64,000 nucleotides of DNA, taken from assembly GCF_033807575.1 (NCBI RefSeq), contig NC_084704.1, forward strand, positions 36,433,968 through 36,497,967, read 5' to 3'. The notes below the pieces were generated by a model. It did not search any database. It was given only the letters and a program-made list of their open reading frames with translations, and was not told the DNA's origin. Of the stretch, positions 11,644 through 21,790 are shown one piece after another (the stretch's first letter is position 1; each line of letters begins with the position of its first letter). The DNA comes from Cydia pomonella (taxonomy: Eukaryota > Arthropoda > Insecta > Lepidoptera > Tortricidae). Position numbers and translations under genes: made by a program.

Positions 11644-12222
11644 CATGTATAACCTGTCTGTTTGTGTTAATTTAAGAAATGCATGAATAAAATTAAAAAA
11701 ATAACTAAGCAACTGATGTGGGAGATTGTTCAGATTTCTTAGGATCTGAAAAGCTCATGTGCTTTCCATCAACAAAATCCTGTTAAAATTACCTGTCTTA
11801 TGATGTGGAAATCAGCATTAACCGAGATAGGCCTTGATTATAATTTAGAAACAGATTACTACTCACTCATTGTGATGATACTTGTTTAACAACTCCACTA
11901 CCCCGAGGACTAATCCAAATAAGTTTGAACATATATTGGTGTTCCGGTTACAGTCAAGTTTACTTCCAATAAATGCATGGTTAAATGAACCAAAAGCAGT
12001 ACATACAATGAGTCAATCATGCTACTTTTACTACCTTCAAGAAAGTAAACCTGTGTTCTGACAACTTATGTAACAATAAACATTTAAAGTTTATAACAAA
12101 TAGTCACAAAACAAAAATATGTCCAAACTAGGCGTGAGTCAAGTATTTAACCTAAAGGAAAGCGTGCGGTACATGATGTATATGCAGCAAGAAATGAAGT
12201 GAGAAAGTCAGCAGGTACTTAC

Positions 12223-12305
12223 TCTCCGTAGGCGCCCTCGCCCAGCACCTGCGCCACGAGCCAGCCCTCCACGAATTCGCCGCCCGCCGGCGCGGCGGCC
12301 GCCAT
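12223..12305 (-). CDS. Chk1: Checkpoint kinase Chk1, coding exon 1 (start codon)
   Basis: The ATG at 12305-12303 opens 27 codons plus two bases, ending at a consensus GA|GTAAGT donor at 12223/12222. The peptide has an Ala-rich start followed by EFVEGWLVAQVLGEGAYGE. It contains the glycine-rich ATP loop and matches the insect Chk1 start, which reads FVEGW..AQTLGEGAYGEV in Drosophila grapes. The split Glu codon is completed by the first base of exon 2 at 490. The exon lies in a CpG-rich stretch typical of a housekeeping promoter. The frame remains open for at least 15 codons upstream of this ATG, but a TTGCAG acceptor-like site lies 12 bases upstream, so a separate 5' UTR exon is possible. Confidence 0.85.
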
Positions 12306-12700
12306 GTCGCGCGGCTCCTGCAACAGCGCCGCGTCAGGCCCCGCGTGCGCCTCCGCGGCGGCCGGCGGCCCGGTCGCTCCGATGAGACGACCACGCCGCC
12401 GCCCGCCGCGAAGTGCCAGTGGACCATTTTTTCCCGAAAGAAAGACCCAGATGTTTGCAGATTAAAAAAAAATAAGACCGAATCGAGATCCCCGGTCGTC
12501 ATTCGACCCCGGAGGCCGATCTCTACGTGTAAATCGAGCGTTTCAAAGATGGTAAATGGCGGAGGGCACGTGGAGATCGGCGAACAAAGCGAGCGCCGTC
12601 GTCGGCGATGTTACCTTCCCACCTCGTCCGATAACGGTAATCGCTCGCCCGAAAACGTCGATATCTCGGTCTTAACGTTGGATTGAGAACAATGAAAGTA
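12306..12700 (-). promoter_or_regulatory. CpG-rich 5' flank of Chk1
   Basis: The 400 bp upstream of the Chk1 start are rich in CG dinucleotides, unlike the AT-rich surroundings. That suggests the 5' UTR and promoter. No TATA box was identified and the transcription start cannot be placed. ORFs on the plus strand here are antisense shadows. Confidence 0.4.
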
Positions 12701-13767
12701 CTTAAAAGATTTTAGTAATTATGAATATTCAGCACTAACCGTTTAACGACTACACCATTTTGCCATTTTCCTCCCAAGGATCGTTCGCCAATCGCTGACC
12801 GCGCCATCGTTCGAGCTCGATCGGCATTTTTTCGGACAAAAAGATCAATGGCTGACAAGCGTTCTGAATACCTATCTGAATTTTCCTTTCGTAGACCAAA
12901 TCTTTGGATAACACTGCTTAAGTTACAAAAAAGAATATCGTGATACGTTTAAATTATTATTCTTCACTATATTATAAATGCAGTTGAACAAAATCTTATC
13001 TCTGTAATAAAAACAACGGAAGTGTTCTTAGTTATTTCACCGTATGTCCAGTCCAGAATACTTCTATTTTAGTTTCAAAACGTTTGTAAAACCATAGACA
13101 CTACTTCCTCCGTTTAAGACTGATTTGCATGACAAGATTTAGTTTACAAAGGACACGACGAACCTAATAAAATAATAATCTATCATATAAAAAGAAGATA
13201 AATACAGTAAAGACTACTCATGCGAGATGCAATATAACGATAATTATTAACGAAAAAAAAATGAGTCTGATGTTTTATTTTCAAAATATTAATTGAAACA
13301 AAAATGTCTTTAACCAACTTCAAAAAGGACGAGATTTTATAGTTGTAGGGGATCAATTTGTAGTTTATGATTCCCGACGTCTTAAAAGTGGCTGCATAGA
13401 TTTGGATTTTTTTTTCTTGTTTTATTTTACACCTTACAGTCACTTGACAATCTTGATACTAAAGAGCATATAATCACTACGTTCTACGTTGCTTGATACC
13501 ATATATTGCTGTTATAGATTTCGTTGGTAACGGGATTCCGGAGAAATAAGGAAAATACACTTCGGTCTTCGGGGTTTTGTTTCCGGCTTTGTCCATATTA
13601 TCTAAATGCATCTTTTTCTGTTATGCGGCAAACCTAACAACGTAGTGAATTTAACGTTATCATACAGTTGATTTTAACTACCGTAGACGCTGAAGATGTT
13701 TTGGTTCATGATATTATTATATGTGCCATTCCATGGGTATAGTTACCTTATGGTTGGCAATGTTGGT
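12701..13767. other. Intergenic stretch between divergent genes, no features seen
   Basis: AT-rich DNA upstream of Chk1 and Mlc-c. No exon, repeat family or RNA gene could be supported. Confidence 0.5.
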
Positions 13768-13923
13768 AGAGTCATACCAAGATAAGTTTGCAACGATTTT
13801 GATAGCCCAGGCGGTGCAAGTGTCAAGTAAACGTCATAATTTCATAGTAGTTTGACGTTTAAAATAACCCATGCACCATCCGGGCTATCAAAATCGCTGC
13901 CAACTTATCTTGGTTTGACTATA
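13768..13923. mobile_element. Palindromic MITE
   Basis: The left arm reads CCAAGATAAGTTTGCAACG and then ATTTTGATAGCCC; the right arm is its near-perfect reverse complement ending AACTTATCTTGGTTTGACT. An internal GACGTTTAA/GTCATAA portion also pairs partly. There is no ORF. Confidence 0.78.
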
Positions 13924-14117
13924 GACATATGGAGATATTATGCTAAACCCCGTAATCTACAATAGGGAGTATTACTGCAATGTTCTGCCGCCAGAGTGCA
14001 GCACTAGCACCTTTCCTAAACCATAGAGTAACTTATACATACTGTGCCTTAAACTGTTTTTTGACATGTTTTCACAGATAATAAAATATGACATTGATCC
14101 ATCAAGGCGGATGCACA

Positions 14118-14247
14118 AAGGGCCTATCAGGAAACGCGAAAATCGAAATTTAGTTATCTCCCTCTTCATCGCTCGAATATGCAAGAGTGATAGAGAGATT
14201 AGAGGTAGATAACGAAATTTCGATTTTCTTGTTTCGCGGTAGACCCT
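14118..14247. mobile_element. Palindromic MITE, family P (copy 2)
   Basis: The left arm carries GAAACGCGAAAATCGAAATT and the right arm AAATTTCGATTTTC and TTTCGCGGTAGACCC. Arms and wording match the copy at 9372-9501. Confidence 0.75.
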
Positions 14248-15438
14248 TGAGATTGTGATGGATTGTGATAGTGGCGCCCCCTACGCAGAGTTTCGCGTAA
14301 TATTCCCTATTAAAATGGTATCGATAAAAGTTAAGTTACGTAGTTACGGAGGTATTATTTTTTGAAAATATTATTGTATTTTGAGCAACTTTACGAAACA
14401 GACGTTTTAAGTTTAGCCACCAAAAAAAACTTTGTTGCTGTAGGAGGTTACATATAGTTGGTCAAACCAATTTGTCAGTAAATAAGAACAATAAAAACTA
14501 TACTCATCCTTTTCTTTTGGATGCTAGTACTAGTGTAAGACAAAGATAGTATGACTCCCTCTGTCTATGTTTGAAATGAGATAGCCCTTTGACAAACTAT
14601 AGTTGACTATAAATTATTTCAATGTTTTTTTTTTTCTTTCTACTTCTATTTTGTATAAATGTGTATTTCTCTCCTTTGTATTATCTGTTCTTTTTTTGTC
14701 ATTTTATTATTTGTATTTCCCGTGTGTATTGTAGCAAACAAATAAACGGATTATCTATCTATCTATCTTTTATGAATTTAAAATATTAATTTAATAATAA
14801 ACTGCCACAAATATAATTAGTTGTTCTCAAATAAAAATAAAAAAAAACATTAAAATGTATGCAATGCAAAGAAAAGGTGCTTTGTGGATAAGTTACATGA
14901 CGAGGCATGATGATGGTGGAACAGTCAGGATAAACTAATTGAACTATACAAATCTTCGGGTTAATTTATTAATTTATTTCTTATCAAAATGTTTTTTGGT
15001 AACCACAGGACAGGAAAGAAGTGGCTTTGAGGTTTGATAACCTCAGGTTACTGTACTACTTTACTCTTTGTACTGTACATGAATATAAAAAAAAAACAGT
15101 CCTATCCATATCAAAACCAAATCATTAAAATATTAATAGTTTTAGCCAGTCTGTATATGGGCGGATAGCCCTTTAGAAAGCGCATATATTTTTTTAAATT
15201 TGCCGGTTTTTTGCTACTCGGGAATAGCTTGACAGACTATCGACATCATAATGTTAAGGTTCGATCGTGCGTGTACTACTTTATTAACGCTATCTGTCAT
15301 TTGACAACCATAGTCAAGATTTTTTTTGTATTATTTTGTTCAACTTGTTGTTGAAGCCATAGCGGAAGTAGGCAACGATTAGACAGTAATCGAAACAAAC
15401 GAGAAAAACAAAGTTTTAACGATAATTCATTACTTATA
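14248..15438. other. Upstream region of Mlc-c with repeat fragments
   Basis: A probable repeat fragment lies at about 14453-14606 (GTCAAACCAATTTGTCAG ... TTTGACAAACTATAG). A (TATC)n microsatellite is at about 14751-14768. The 5' UTR of Mlc-c must end just before 15439, but its start cannot be placed. Confidence 0.4.
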
Positions 15439-15441
15439 ATG
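15439..15441 (+). CDS. Mlc-c: Mlc-c exon 1, start codon only
   Basis: The ATG is followed at once by a GTAAAT donor, so the intron separates Met1 from the rest of the protein. Calmodulin-family genes commonly have the same arrangement. The next exon begins with GCC, giving MAGYSEDQLA. The choice of this ATG is inferred from the phase and from the match of the joined N-terminus to Drosophila Mlc-c. Confidence 0.7.
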
Positions 15442-15520
15442 GTAAATATACTTCGCAATAATATTAAGTATTTTTGTAAATACAGAAAATATAACTAGTG
15501 TTTTATTTTCTTTGTTCTAG

Positions 15521-15548
15521 GCCGGATACTCTGAAGACCAGTTGGCTG
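15521..15548 (+). CDS. Mlc-c: Mlc-c exon 2
   Basis: A pyrimidine-rich tract and TTCTAG acceptor precede 28 bases encoding AGYSEDQLA plus one base, ending at G|GTGAGT. The split codon is completed in exon 3 to give LAEFQEAF, which matches the TEDQLAEFQEAF start of cytoplasmic myosin essential light chains. Confidence 0.85.
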
Positions 15549-15811
15549 GTGAGTAATCACTTAGTTATTTTATGGCACTATCCTGCTTTTACCAGTTATG
15601 TTTTGATTTGAACTCGAAACTGGACACTGGACGGGCGCCGGCGCTCGATGCAGAGGCTGGCCGCCGTGTGGTGAGTCATGTCAATCAACGTCTCCGCGGA
15701 GAGGCTGTCGCAAGCGGGCGCCCTAGTTTCCTTATATGGTGCGTATTTTAAAGCGATTCTGGCAGGTCTGGGACGACGAGTCGCCAGTCGCCCGTCGGTT
15801 GCCCGTCCGCC

Positions 15812-15860
15812 ATGTTCATGTACGAGCCGCCGTCCAAGCTGCAGCTCAGCTCTGTGGAAG
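15812..15860 (+). CDS. Possible alternative first exon of Mlc-c
   Basis: An ATG at 15812 opens 16 codons plus one base (MFMYEPPSKLQLSSVE) and ends at AAG|GTGTGT. The exit phase is the same as that of exon 2, so it would splice in frame onto exon 3 at 16005. The stretch is GC rich, unlike typical intron sequence here. This is inference from phase and composition only; a first exon of another transcript is equally possible. Confidence 0.35.
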
Positions 15861-16004
15861 GTGTGTGGAGTTTCGTCTTCCGATCCCGTCTCGACGGTCC
15901 CAGTCCTTCGCCTTCTATTTGAAGCTCGATACGAGTAGTTTAGTGATGACAGGTGTGGTGTAGCCAGTGGTAGAGTAACGCTACGTGTGGTATTCGTGTT
16001 GCAG

Positions 16005-16186
16005 AGTTCCAGGAGGCGTTCCAGCTGTTCGACTCACGCGGCGACGGCAAGATCCACGTGGCGCAGATCGGAGATGCGCTGCGCGCGCTCGGCCAGAACC
16101 CCACTGAGTCTGATGTCAAGAAGTGCACTCTCCACCTGAAGCCTGATGAGCGCATCTCCTTCGAGGTCTTCCTGCCCATCTACCAG
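16005..16186 (+). CDS. Mlc-c: Mlc-c exon 3: non-muscle myosin essential light chain, EF-hand lobe 1
   Basis: The exon has a GTTGCAG acceptor and a CAG|GTATTC donor. With the split codon it encodes EFQEAFQLFDSRGDGK, then ALGQNPTESDVKKC, then LKPDERISFEVFLPIYQ. This is the first EF-hand pair of a myosin essential (alkali) light chain. ALGQNPTESDVKK and KPDERISFEVFLPIYQ are close to Drosophila Mlc-c, so the cytoplasmic non-muscle myosin II light chain is more likely than the muscle form. The first EF loop (D20, D24, G25, I27) is degenerate, as usual for essential chains. The C-terminal lobe exons should follow downstream, but none was seen before the gap at 19196 or in the telomeric region beyond it. 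Confidence 0.9.
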
Positions 16187-16950
16187 GTATTCTTCATTCT
16201 ACTGCCTACTACATCCTGCATTCTGTTAAAACTTGATACTTGTAGGTATAGAACAAAGTCTAAAATTCATGCCAGATGGTTGATTTTTTGCTATTTTGGC
16301 AACTTTTGCCCAATTGAAATGAATATTGAATGTGTTTACTCTTAAATTTCACTCTGGTTATATGTATGTTGTATCTGAACATAAATGGAAGAAGTGCTGG
16401 GTCCCTTGTATGAAATGTTTGACACCACATAATATGCATAAGTTAAGTAAATTGAAATGAAACATAATTCTTACTGATTTCAACCTGAGAGTTTGATAGT
16501 GAAAAGAAATTGAATAACTTTATTGTCATCTGATGGCTTTAGTAAGTGGAGGGTCCCAAGTCTGCATCCGCGGGGGGGTCTTACTGTAAAATCAATAATA
16601 TAAAACCTCTGAGTTTGTCAAACTTGCAATGTCTGAGTGATCAACTACAAAAATATGTGAAGTAAAAAGTTGATGGTAGGCCAACAGTTACGTGAAAACG
16701 AATTGTAAAAATGTGTGATGTTGTTAGGGTTCCATAGCTTAATGGTGAAGGGTATCGTTGGATAGGTCTTTTAAAATGAATGAGGTGGAAGCGGATCTAA
16801 TCGCCCCCAAAGAAAAAATGTGTCTCCACGCTCTAACTTTTGACCACTTCTCTTCTTAGTAAAAAGACATACAAAGCGCTGCACCGGGACACCCCTATGG
16901 TTGATATACTTACTAATAGCCCGCGTTTAGCCTCTTCTCACATTATGGTA
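16187..16950 (+). other. Mlc-c intron 3, left part
   Basis: AT-rich sequence with a GGGTTCCATAGC repeat fragment near 16726 and a short poly(G) near 16571. No further light-chain exon was recognised. The intron is then interrupted by an antisense LINE. Confidence 0.5.
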
Positions 16951-16951
16951 A

Positions 16952-19195
16952 CTAGAATAGAATAGAATAGAATAGAATAGTTTATTGCATATCACATTAC
17001 AAGCATGGATGGAATGGAACATATAGGTATACATGTGACACCCTGTAAGGGCACAGCAATATAAGAGGGCTACAGTAGGTAATTAAATTACAATTATTTC
17101 GCACATCATTAAAATAATATTACACATACATTCACGCATGATCATTTGATTGTATTATAACATTATTTCCTTACATAAACGAAGCACGGTAATATTTTCA
17201 TTTACTGACTTTATCAAAATATTCATTAAGATTATAAAAACATCCATTAATTAAAAACAGCTTCAGGTGTTTTTTAAATTAACCTACATTGTCCAGATCT
17301 TTGATAGAGTTTGGGAGGTGGTTGTAGATTTTCATAGTCATATAATGTGGGCTACTTGTGACAAGTTTTAATTTTGAAAAAGGCACTTTTAGTTGATTTA
17401 TGTTGCGATTATTTCTTTTGATTTGAGTTGTATCTTTGAATGAATATAAGTTTAAATGTTTCCTAACGAATTTACATGATTCGAATATGTACATAGACGC
17501 AACGGTCAGTATTTCATGTTTAATAAAATAAGGTTTACACGACTCCATTTGATCAATGTTTACTAGAATTCTGATGCACTTTTTTTGCAGAATAAATATT
17601 TTTTCAATATCGCAGCTATTTCCCCAAAGGACCAGGCCATATGATATTCGCGAATACGCATATGCGTAATATGCCGCAAGGGATGTCTGTAGGTCTGTAA
17701 CTCGCTTTAGATGCTGAAGGGCGTATATAAAAGACGATAATTTTTTTGACAATTTTAGAATATGGTCTTTCCAGCTCATATTTGAGTCTAATTCTATTCC
17801 TAATAGTGTGGCAGAGCTCACGTTATCTAATTTTGAATTATTATATTTAAAGTCTATTGGCAATGATGATTTTTGATGTGGTTTAAATTGGATAATTTTA
17901 GTTTTATTTATGTTGAGCTGTAGGTTGTGGGATTGCAACCAATTAGTAATTGTATTTAAGGTTGACTGTAATTTATTCTGAGCTTCTAAAGTAGTAGCGC
18001 ATGGCAATAGTATAGAAATGTCATCTGCAAAAAGCGTGCTATGCTCATCAAGTATGTCGGGAAGATCATTTATGTAAATAATAAATAGAACACAGCCTAA
18101 GACGCTACCTTGAGGGATAGAGCCCTTTATGGGGACTCTATCAGATCTAATGTGCTGTATTATTGCTCTATCAAAGTCTCTATGCTCTATTTCTACATAT
18201 TGGGAGCGATCACTCAAATAAGACTTAAACCAGTCCAGCGCAATACCTCTAACACCTATGTTATATAGTTTATCTAAAAGGATTTCGTAACGGACTCTAT
18301 CGTAAGCCTTACTCATGTCGAGTAATAGACCCACAGCATATTTTTTGTCGTTTATAATACTGAATATCTCTAGGGCATACTTATAGATTGCTAAGGTAGT
18401 TGAATGATTTTTTCTAAAGCCATTTTGATTTTCACTAAAAATGTTGAATTTTTCACAGAAACTATAAAGGCGCTTTACCATCGCGGTTTCAAAAATTTTA
18501 GATGACGTGGGTAATAGAGAGATTGGTCTGTAGTTATTTATCTCTGAGATATCTCCCTTTTTGTGAATAGGTTTTATTAGTGAGATTTTCAATGCATCCG
18601 GAAAGATGCCTTGTGAAAAAGATTGATTTATTAGTAAGGTGTAGGGGCCGCATAGAGATTCTGCGCAAGATTTTAATAGAGCTGGGGGGATTTCATCTAT
18701 GCCGAAAGACGATTTATTTTTGAGATTTTTTAGAATTTTAAATAATTCGTTAGGTTGCGCAGGCCAAAGGAAAAATGAGTTTTTTATTGAATTTTTGAAA
18801 GGTAGTCTGTTTACAGGGGTAGGGTAATTATTTCCAGTGGAGGAGAAGAAATCATTGAAGATGTTGGCTATTTTATGGGGATCGTTTATTGTGCCTTGAT
18901 CAGGTGTTTTTATTTTAAAATTTATTTTATTTTGTGGTGTGTTTTTATTTGTCTCATTATTTATTATGTGCCACATAGTTTTGGTTTTATTTTGGGAGTT
19001 ACAGAACTGATTTTTATTGTGTAGTTTTTTAGATTTATGAATTGCTTTTTTTAGTATTTTGCAGTATAATTTGTAATAGTTTTTTAAAGTATTATTTACA
19101 GACTGTTGTACCAGTTTTTTTAATAGCCTTTTATTGCGGCAAGACACTTTTAATCCTGGTGTCAAATATGATTTTTTTGGTTTTAATGTTATATT
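16952..19195 (-). mobile_element. LINE of the CR1/Jockey group, 3' part, cut by the gap
   Basis: The element reads on the minus strand. Its 3' end is a pentamer microsatellite, (TAGAA)n on the plus strand at about 16953-16980, preceded on the sense strand by a GCAATAAACTATTC end that holds AATAAA. A microsatellite tail in place of poly(A) is typical of CR1/L2-like elements. The 5' end is lost in the N gap. The element lies antisense inside the Mlc-c intron. Confidence 0.85.
17279..19195 (-). CDS. LINE ORF2 reverse transcriptase, 5' partial but otherwise intact
   Basis: An open frame runs from the gap edge to a TAA at 17279, about 639 codons, without a stop. Reverse transcriptase blocks appear in order: LIKPIHKKGD and NNYRPISLLP, QNGFRKNHSTT, LLDMSKAYDRV, GSIPQGSVLG, and LFADDISILL with the catalytic FADD near 18020-18031. 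Upstream, LTPGLKVSCRNKR is the linker that precedes RT in Jockey/CR1 proteins. The endonuclease domain would lie in or beyond the gap. Because the frame is undamaged right up to the Ns, the break is in the assembly or scaffold and not a decayed gene. Confidence 0.9.
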   Translation of the reverse strand, partial: NITLKPKKSYLTPGLKVSCRNKRLLKKLVQQSVNNTLKNYYKLYCKILKKAIHKSKKLHNKNQFCNSQNKTKTMWHIINNETNKNTPQNKINFKIKTPDQGTINDPHKIANIFNDFFSSTGNNYPTPVNRLPFKNSIKNSFFLWPAQPNELFKILKNLKNKSSFGIDEIPPALLKSCAESLCGPYTLLINQSFSQGIFPDALKISLIKPIHKKGDISEINNYRPISLLPTSSKIFETAMVKRLYSFCEKFNIFSENQNGFRKNHSTTLAIYKYALEIFSIINDKKYAVGLLLDMSKAYDRVRYEILLDKLYNIGVRGIALDWFKSYLSDRSQYVEIEHRDFDRAIIQHIRSDRVPIKGSIPQGSVLGCVLFIIYINDLPDILDEHSTLFADDISILLPCATTLEAQNKLQSTLNTITNWLQSHNLQLNINKTKIIQFKPHQKSSLPIDFKYNNSKLDNVSSATLLGIELDSNMSWKDHILKLSKKLSSFIYALQHLKRVTDLQTSLAAYYAYAYSRISYGLVLWGNSCDIEKIFILQKKCIRILVNIDQMESCKPYFIKHEILTVASMYIFESCKFVRKHLNLYSFKDTTQIKRNNRNINQLKVPFSKLKLVTSSPHYMTMKIYNHLPNSIKDLDNVG

Positions 19196-19293
19196 NNNNN
19201 NNNNNNNNNNNNNNNNNNNNNNNNNNNNNNNNNNNNNNNNNNNNNNNNNNNNNNNNNNNNNNNNNNNNNNNNNNNNNNNNNNNNNNNNNNNNN
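19196..19293. other. Assembly gap (98 N)
   Basis: A run of 98 N separates the LINE ORF from telomeric repeats. Neither side continues on the other. Confidence 0.99.
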
Positions 19294-19338
19294 CTTAACC
19301 TAACCTAACCTAACCTAACCTAACCTAACCTAACCTAA
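19294..19338 (+). repeat. Telomeric (CCTAA)n at gap edge
   Basis: Eight to nine units of CCTAA, the complement of the insect telomere repeat TTAGG, directly follow the gap. A second short run lies at about 19363-19385 inside the start of the satellite unit. Confidence 0.97.
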
Positions 19339-19439
19339 ATGTCAAAATGTCTAAATGTCAGTAACCTAACCTAACCTAACCTAACTGTGAAACTGTCAGA
19401 ATGTCAGAATGTCAGATTGTCAGATTGTCAAAATGTCAT

Positions 19440-20125
19440 TTTTTGTGTCACAAACTGTCAAAATGTCATTTTGTGTCAAAAACGGTCAAAATGTCATTTT
19501 TGTGTCAAAAACTGTCAAAATGTCATTTTGTGTCAAAAACTGTCAAAATGTCATTTTGTGTCAAAAACTGTCAAAATGTCATTTTGTGTCAAAAACTGTC
19601 AAAATGTCATTTTTTGTCAAAAACTGTCAAAATGTCATTTTGTGTCTAAAACTGTCAAAATGACATTTTGTGTCAAAAACTGTCAAAATGTCATTTTGGG
19701 TCAAAAACTGTCAAAATGTCATTTTGTGTCAAAAACTGTCAAAATGTCATTTTTGTCAAAAACTGTCAAAATGTCATTTTTTGTCAAAAACTGTCAAAAT
19801 GTCATTTTGTGTCTAAAACTGTCAAAATTACATTTTGTGTCAAAAACTGTCTAAATGTCATTTTGGGTCAAAAACTGTCAAAATGTCATTTTGTGTCAAA
19901 AACTGTCAAAATGTCATTTTGTGTCAAAAACTGTCAAAATGTCATTGTGTCAAAAACTGTCAAAATGTCATTTTGTGTCAAAAACTGTCAAAATGTCATT
20001 TTGTGTCAAAAACTGTCAAAATTACATTTTGGGTCAAAAACTGTCAAAATGTCATTTTGTCTCAAAAACTTTCAAAATGTCATTTTGTGTCAAAAACTGT
20101 CAAAATGTCATTTTGTGTCAAAAAT
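19440..20125 (+). repeat. 28-bp minisatellite array A (unit U1)
   Basis: The 28-bp monomer is GTCAAAAACTGTCAAAATGT followed by CATTTTGT. It carries three GTCA elements, at spacings of 10, 8 and 10 bp, and the near-palindrome AAAATGTCATTTT. Small variants (TTTTTGTC, GGGTC, TTACA) occur in fixed order in every macro-unit, so the array is copied as part of the 3.58-kb unit and does not expand freely. Confidence 0.95.
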
Positions 20126-20954
20126 GCCATGTCACTATGTACCAAATATGAACATACAAACTCTATAAACTCACCCATAATTACGTAAAATCGAATTTCT
20201 ATGAAAAAAGGGTCAAGTGTGAGTCGGATTTCACTATTTCCATACAAATAATTCATCGACGCCGCATAAACAGGAATAGCAATGTTTTATGAAATCTCGC
20301 AAATTTAGGACGCTATATCTCGGAAACGGTAAGAGATAGAGCAAAATGGACTTCAGATTCGGGCAGTCAGATATTACGTTAGTAATATCGAAATTTAAGC
20401 AAATGTATAGATAGAATTTTTTTCAGAATTTTTGGACAACTTTTTTTTTCAAAAAAATTTGCGAAAATAATCTAACCCGGGTCTAAAATCTTTATTTATT
20501 AACCGATTTTCTTCAAAAAAGTGTCATTCGATGCAGAATTAGAGAAATTTTGGGGTAGCTAGGAAAATAAAGTGCCTAAATGTAATACATTTTTCGCAAA
20601 AAACAAAAAACTGAAAATTTTCAAAAAAAATGTATGGGAGGTCCCAGACCCAGGGCGATTCTGAGCAAGCGCGAAATACTATAGAAAGATAAGGTCAAAA
20701 AAAGCCCCTATACCAAATTTGAACAAAATCTACCGAGAATTAACCCTATAACGGTAACGCGGGAGCACCGCGATCGACGTAATCGACGTAATTATCATTG
20801 CAAAATTGAAATTTTTCCTAGCCAACTTTTCCATAGTTTTTTGTTTGTATAGTACTTATAGTCCCTAAAAAATAGTATTAAAGTTATCTCTGTAAACGTG
20901 TGATGCTTACTTTTTGTGTAAAATAGTTTTGAAATTTTCACCATAACCGAGTTT

Positions 20955-21790
20955 ACTGTGAAACTGTCAGTATGTCAGAATGGCAGATTGTCAGCATGTC
21001 AAAGTGTCATTGTCAGTCAATATCTGTCAAAATGTCATTTTGTGTCAAAAACTGTCAAAATGACATTTTTTGTCAAAAACTGTCAAAATGACAGTTTTGG
21101 TCAAAAACTGTCAAAATGTCATTTTGTGTCAAAAACTGTCAAAATGTCATTTAGTGTCAAAAACTGTCAAAATGTCATTCTGGGTCAAAAACTGTCAAAA
21201 TGTCATTTTGTGTCAAAAACTGTCAAAATGTCATTTTGTGTCAAAAACTGTCAAAATGTCATTTTGTGTCAAAAACTGTCAAAATGTCATTTTGTGTCAA
21301 AAACTGTCAAAATGTCATTTTGGGTCAAAAACTGTCAAAATGTCATTTTGGGTCAAAAACTGTCAAAATGTCATTTTGTGTCAAAAACTTTCAAAATGTC
21401 ATTTTGGGTCAAAAACTGTCAAGATGACATTTTGGGTTAAAAACTGTCAAAATATCATTTTGTGTCAAAAACTGTCAAAATATCATTTTGTGTCAAAAAC
21501 TGTCAAAATGTCATTTTGTGTCAAAAACTGTCAAAATGTCATTTTGTGTCAAAAACTGTCAAAATGTCATTTTGTGTCAAAAACTGTCAAAATGTCTTTT
21601 TGGGTCAAAAACTGTCAAAATGTCATTTTGGGTTAAAAACTGTCAAAATGTCATTTTGTGTCAAAAACTGTCAAAATGACATTTTGGGTCAAAAACTGTC
21701 AAAATGTCATTTTAGAACAAAATCTGTCAAAATGACAATTTTGTCTAAATCTGTCAATTTGCACTTGGCCATGTCATCTCATACAATAAT
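20955..21790 (+). repeat. 28-bp minisatellite array B (unit U1)
   Basis: The same 28-bp monomer as array A, in a second block within the unit. It decays towards its right end into scattered TGTCAAAAT motifs up to about 22190. Equivalent blocks occur in U2-U5. Confidence 0.95.

Larger units (their letters stand above)
491..12222 (-). other. Chk1 intron 1 (11.7 kb), repeat rich
   Basis: The boundaries are a GTAAGT donor at 12222 and a CAG acceptor at 491 on the minus strand. The interior contains only transposon relics, listed separately, and AT-rich sequence. No other convincing exon was seen on either strand. The short ORFs inside show no motif I recognise. Confidence 0.75.

Noticed and set aside
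12345..12686. 113-codon plus-strand ORF near the Chk1 start
   Set aside because: It is antisense to the Chk1 5' region and exon 1, Arg-rich from CpG-rich DNA, and without motifs.
15678..15963. Plus-strand ORFs upstream of Mlc-c exon 3
   Set aside because: They run through the putative alternative exon and its donor in unsupported frames; only the 49-bp segment at 15812 fits splicing.
19440..21790. CRISPR-like periodic array
   Set aside because: The 28-bp repeats are directly adjacent with no unique spacers, and the genome is eukaryotic.
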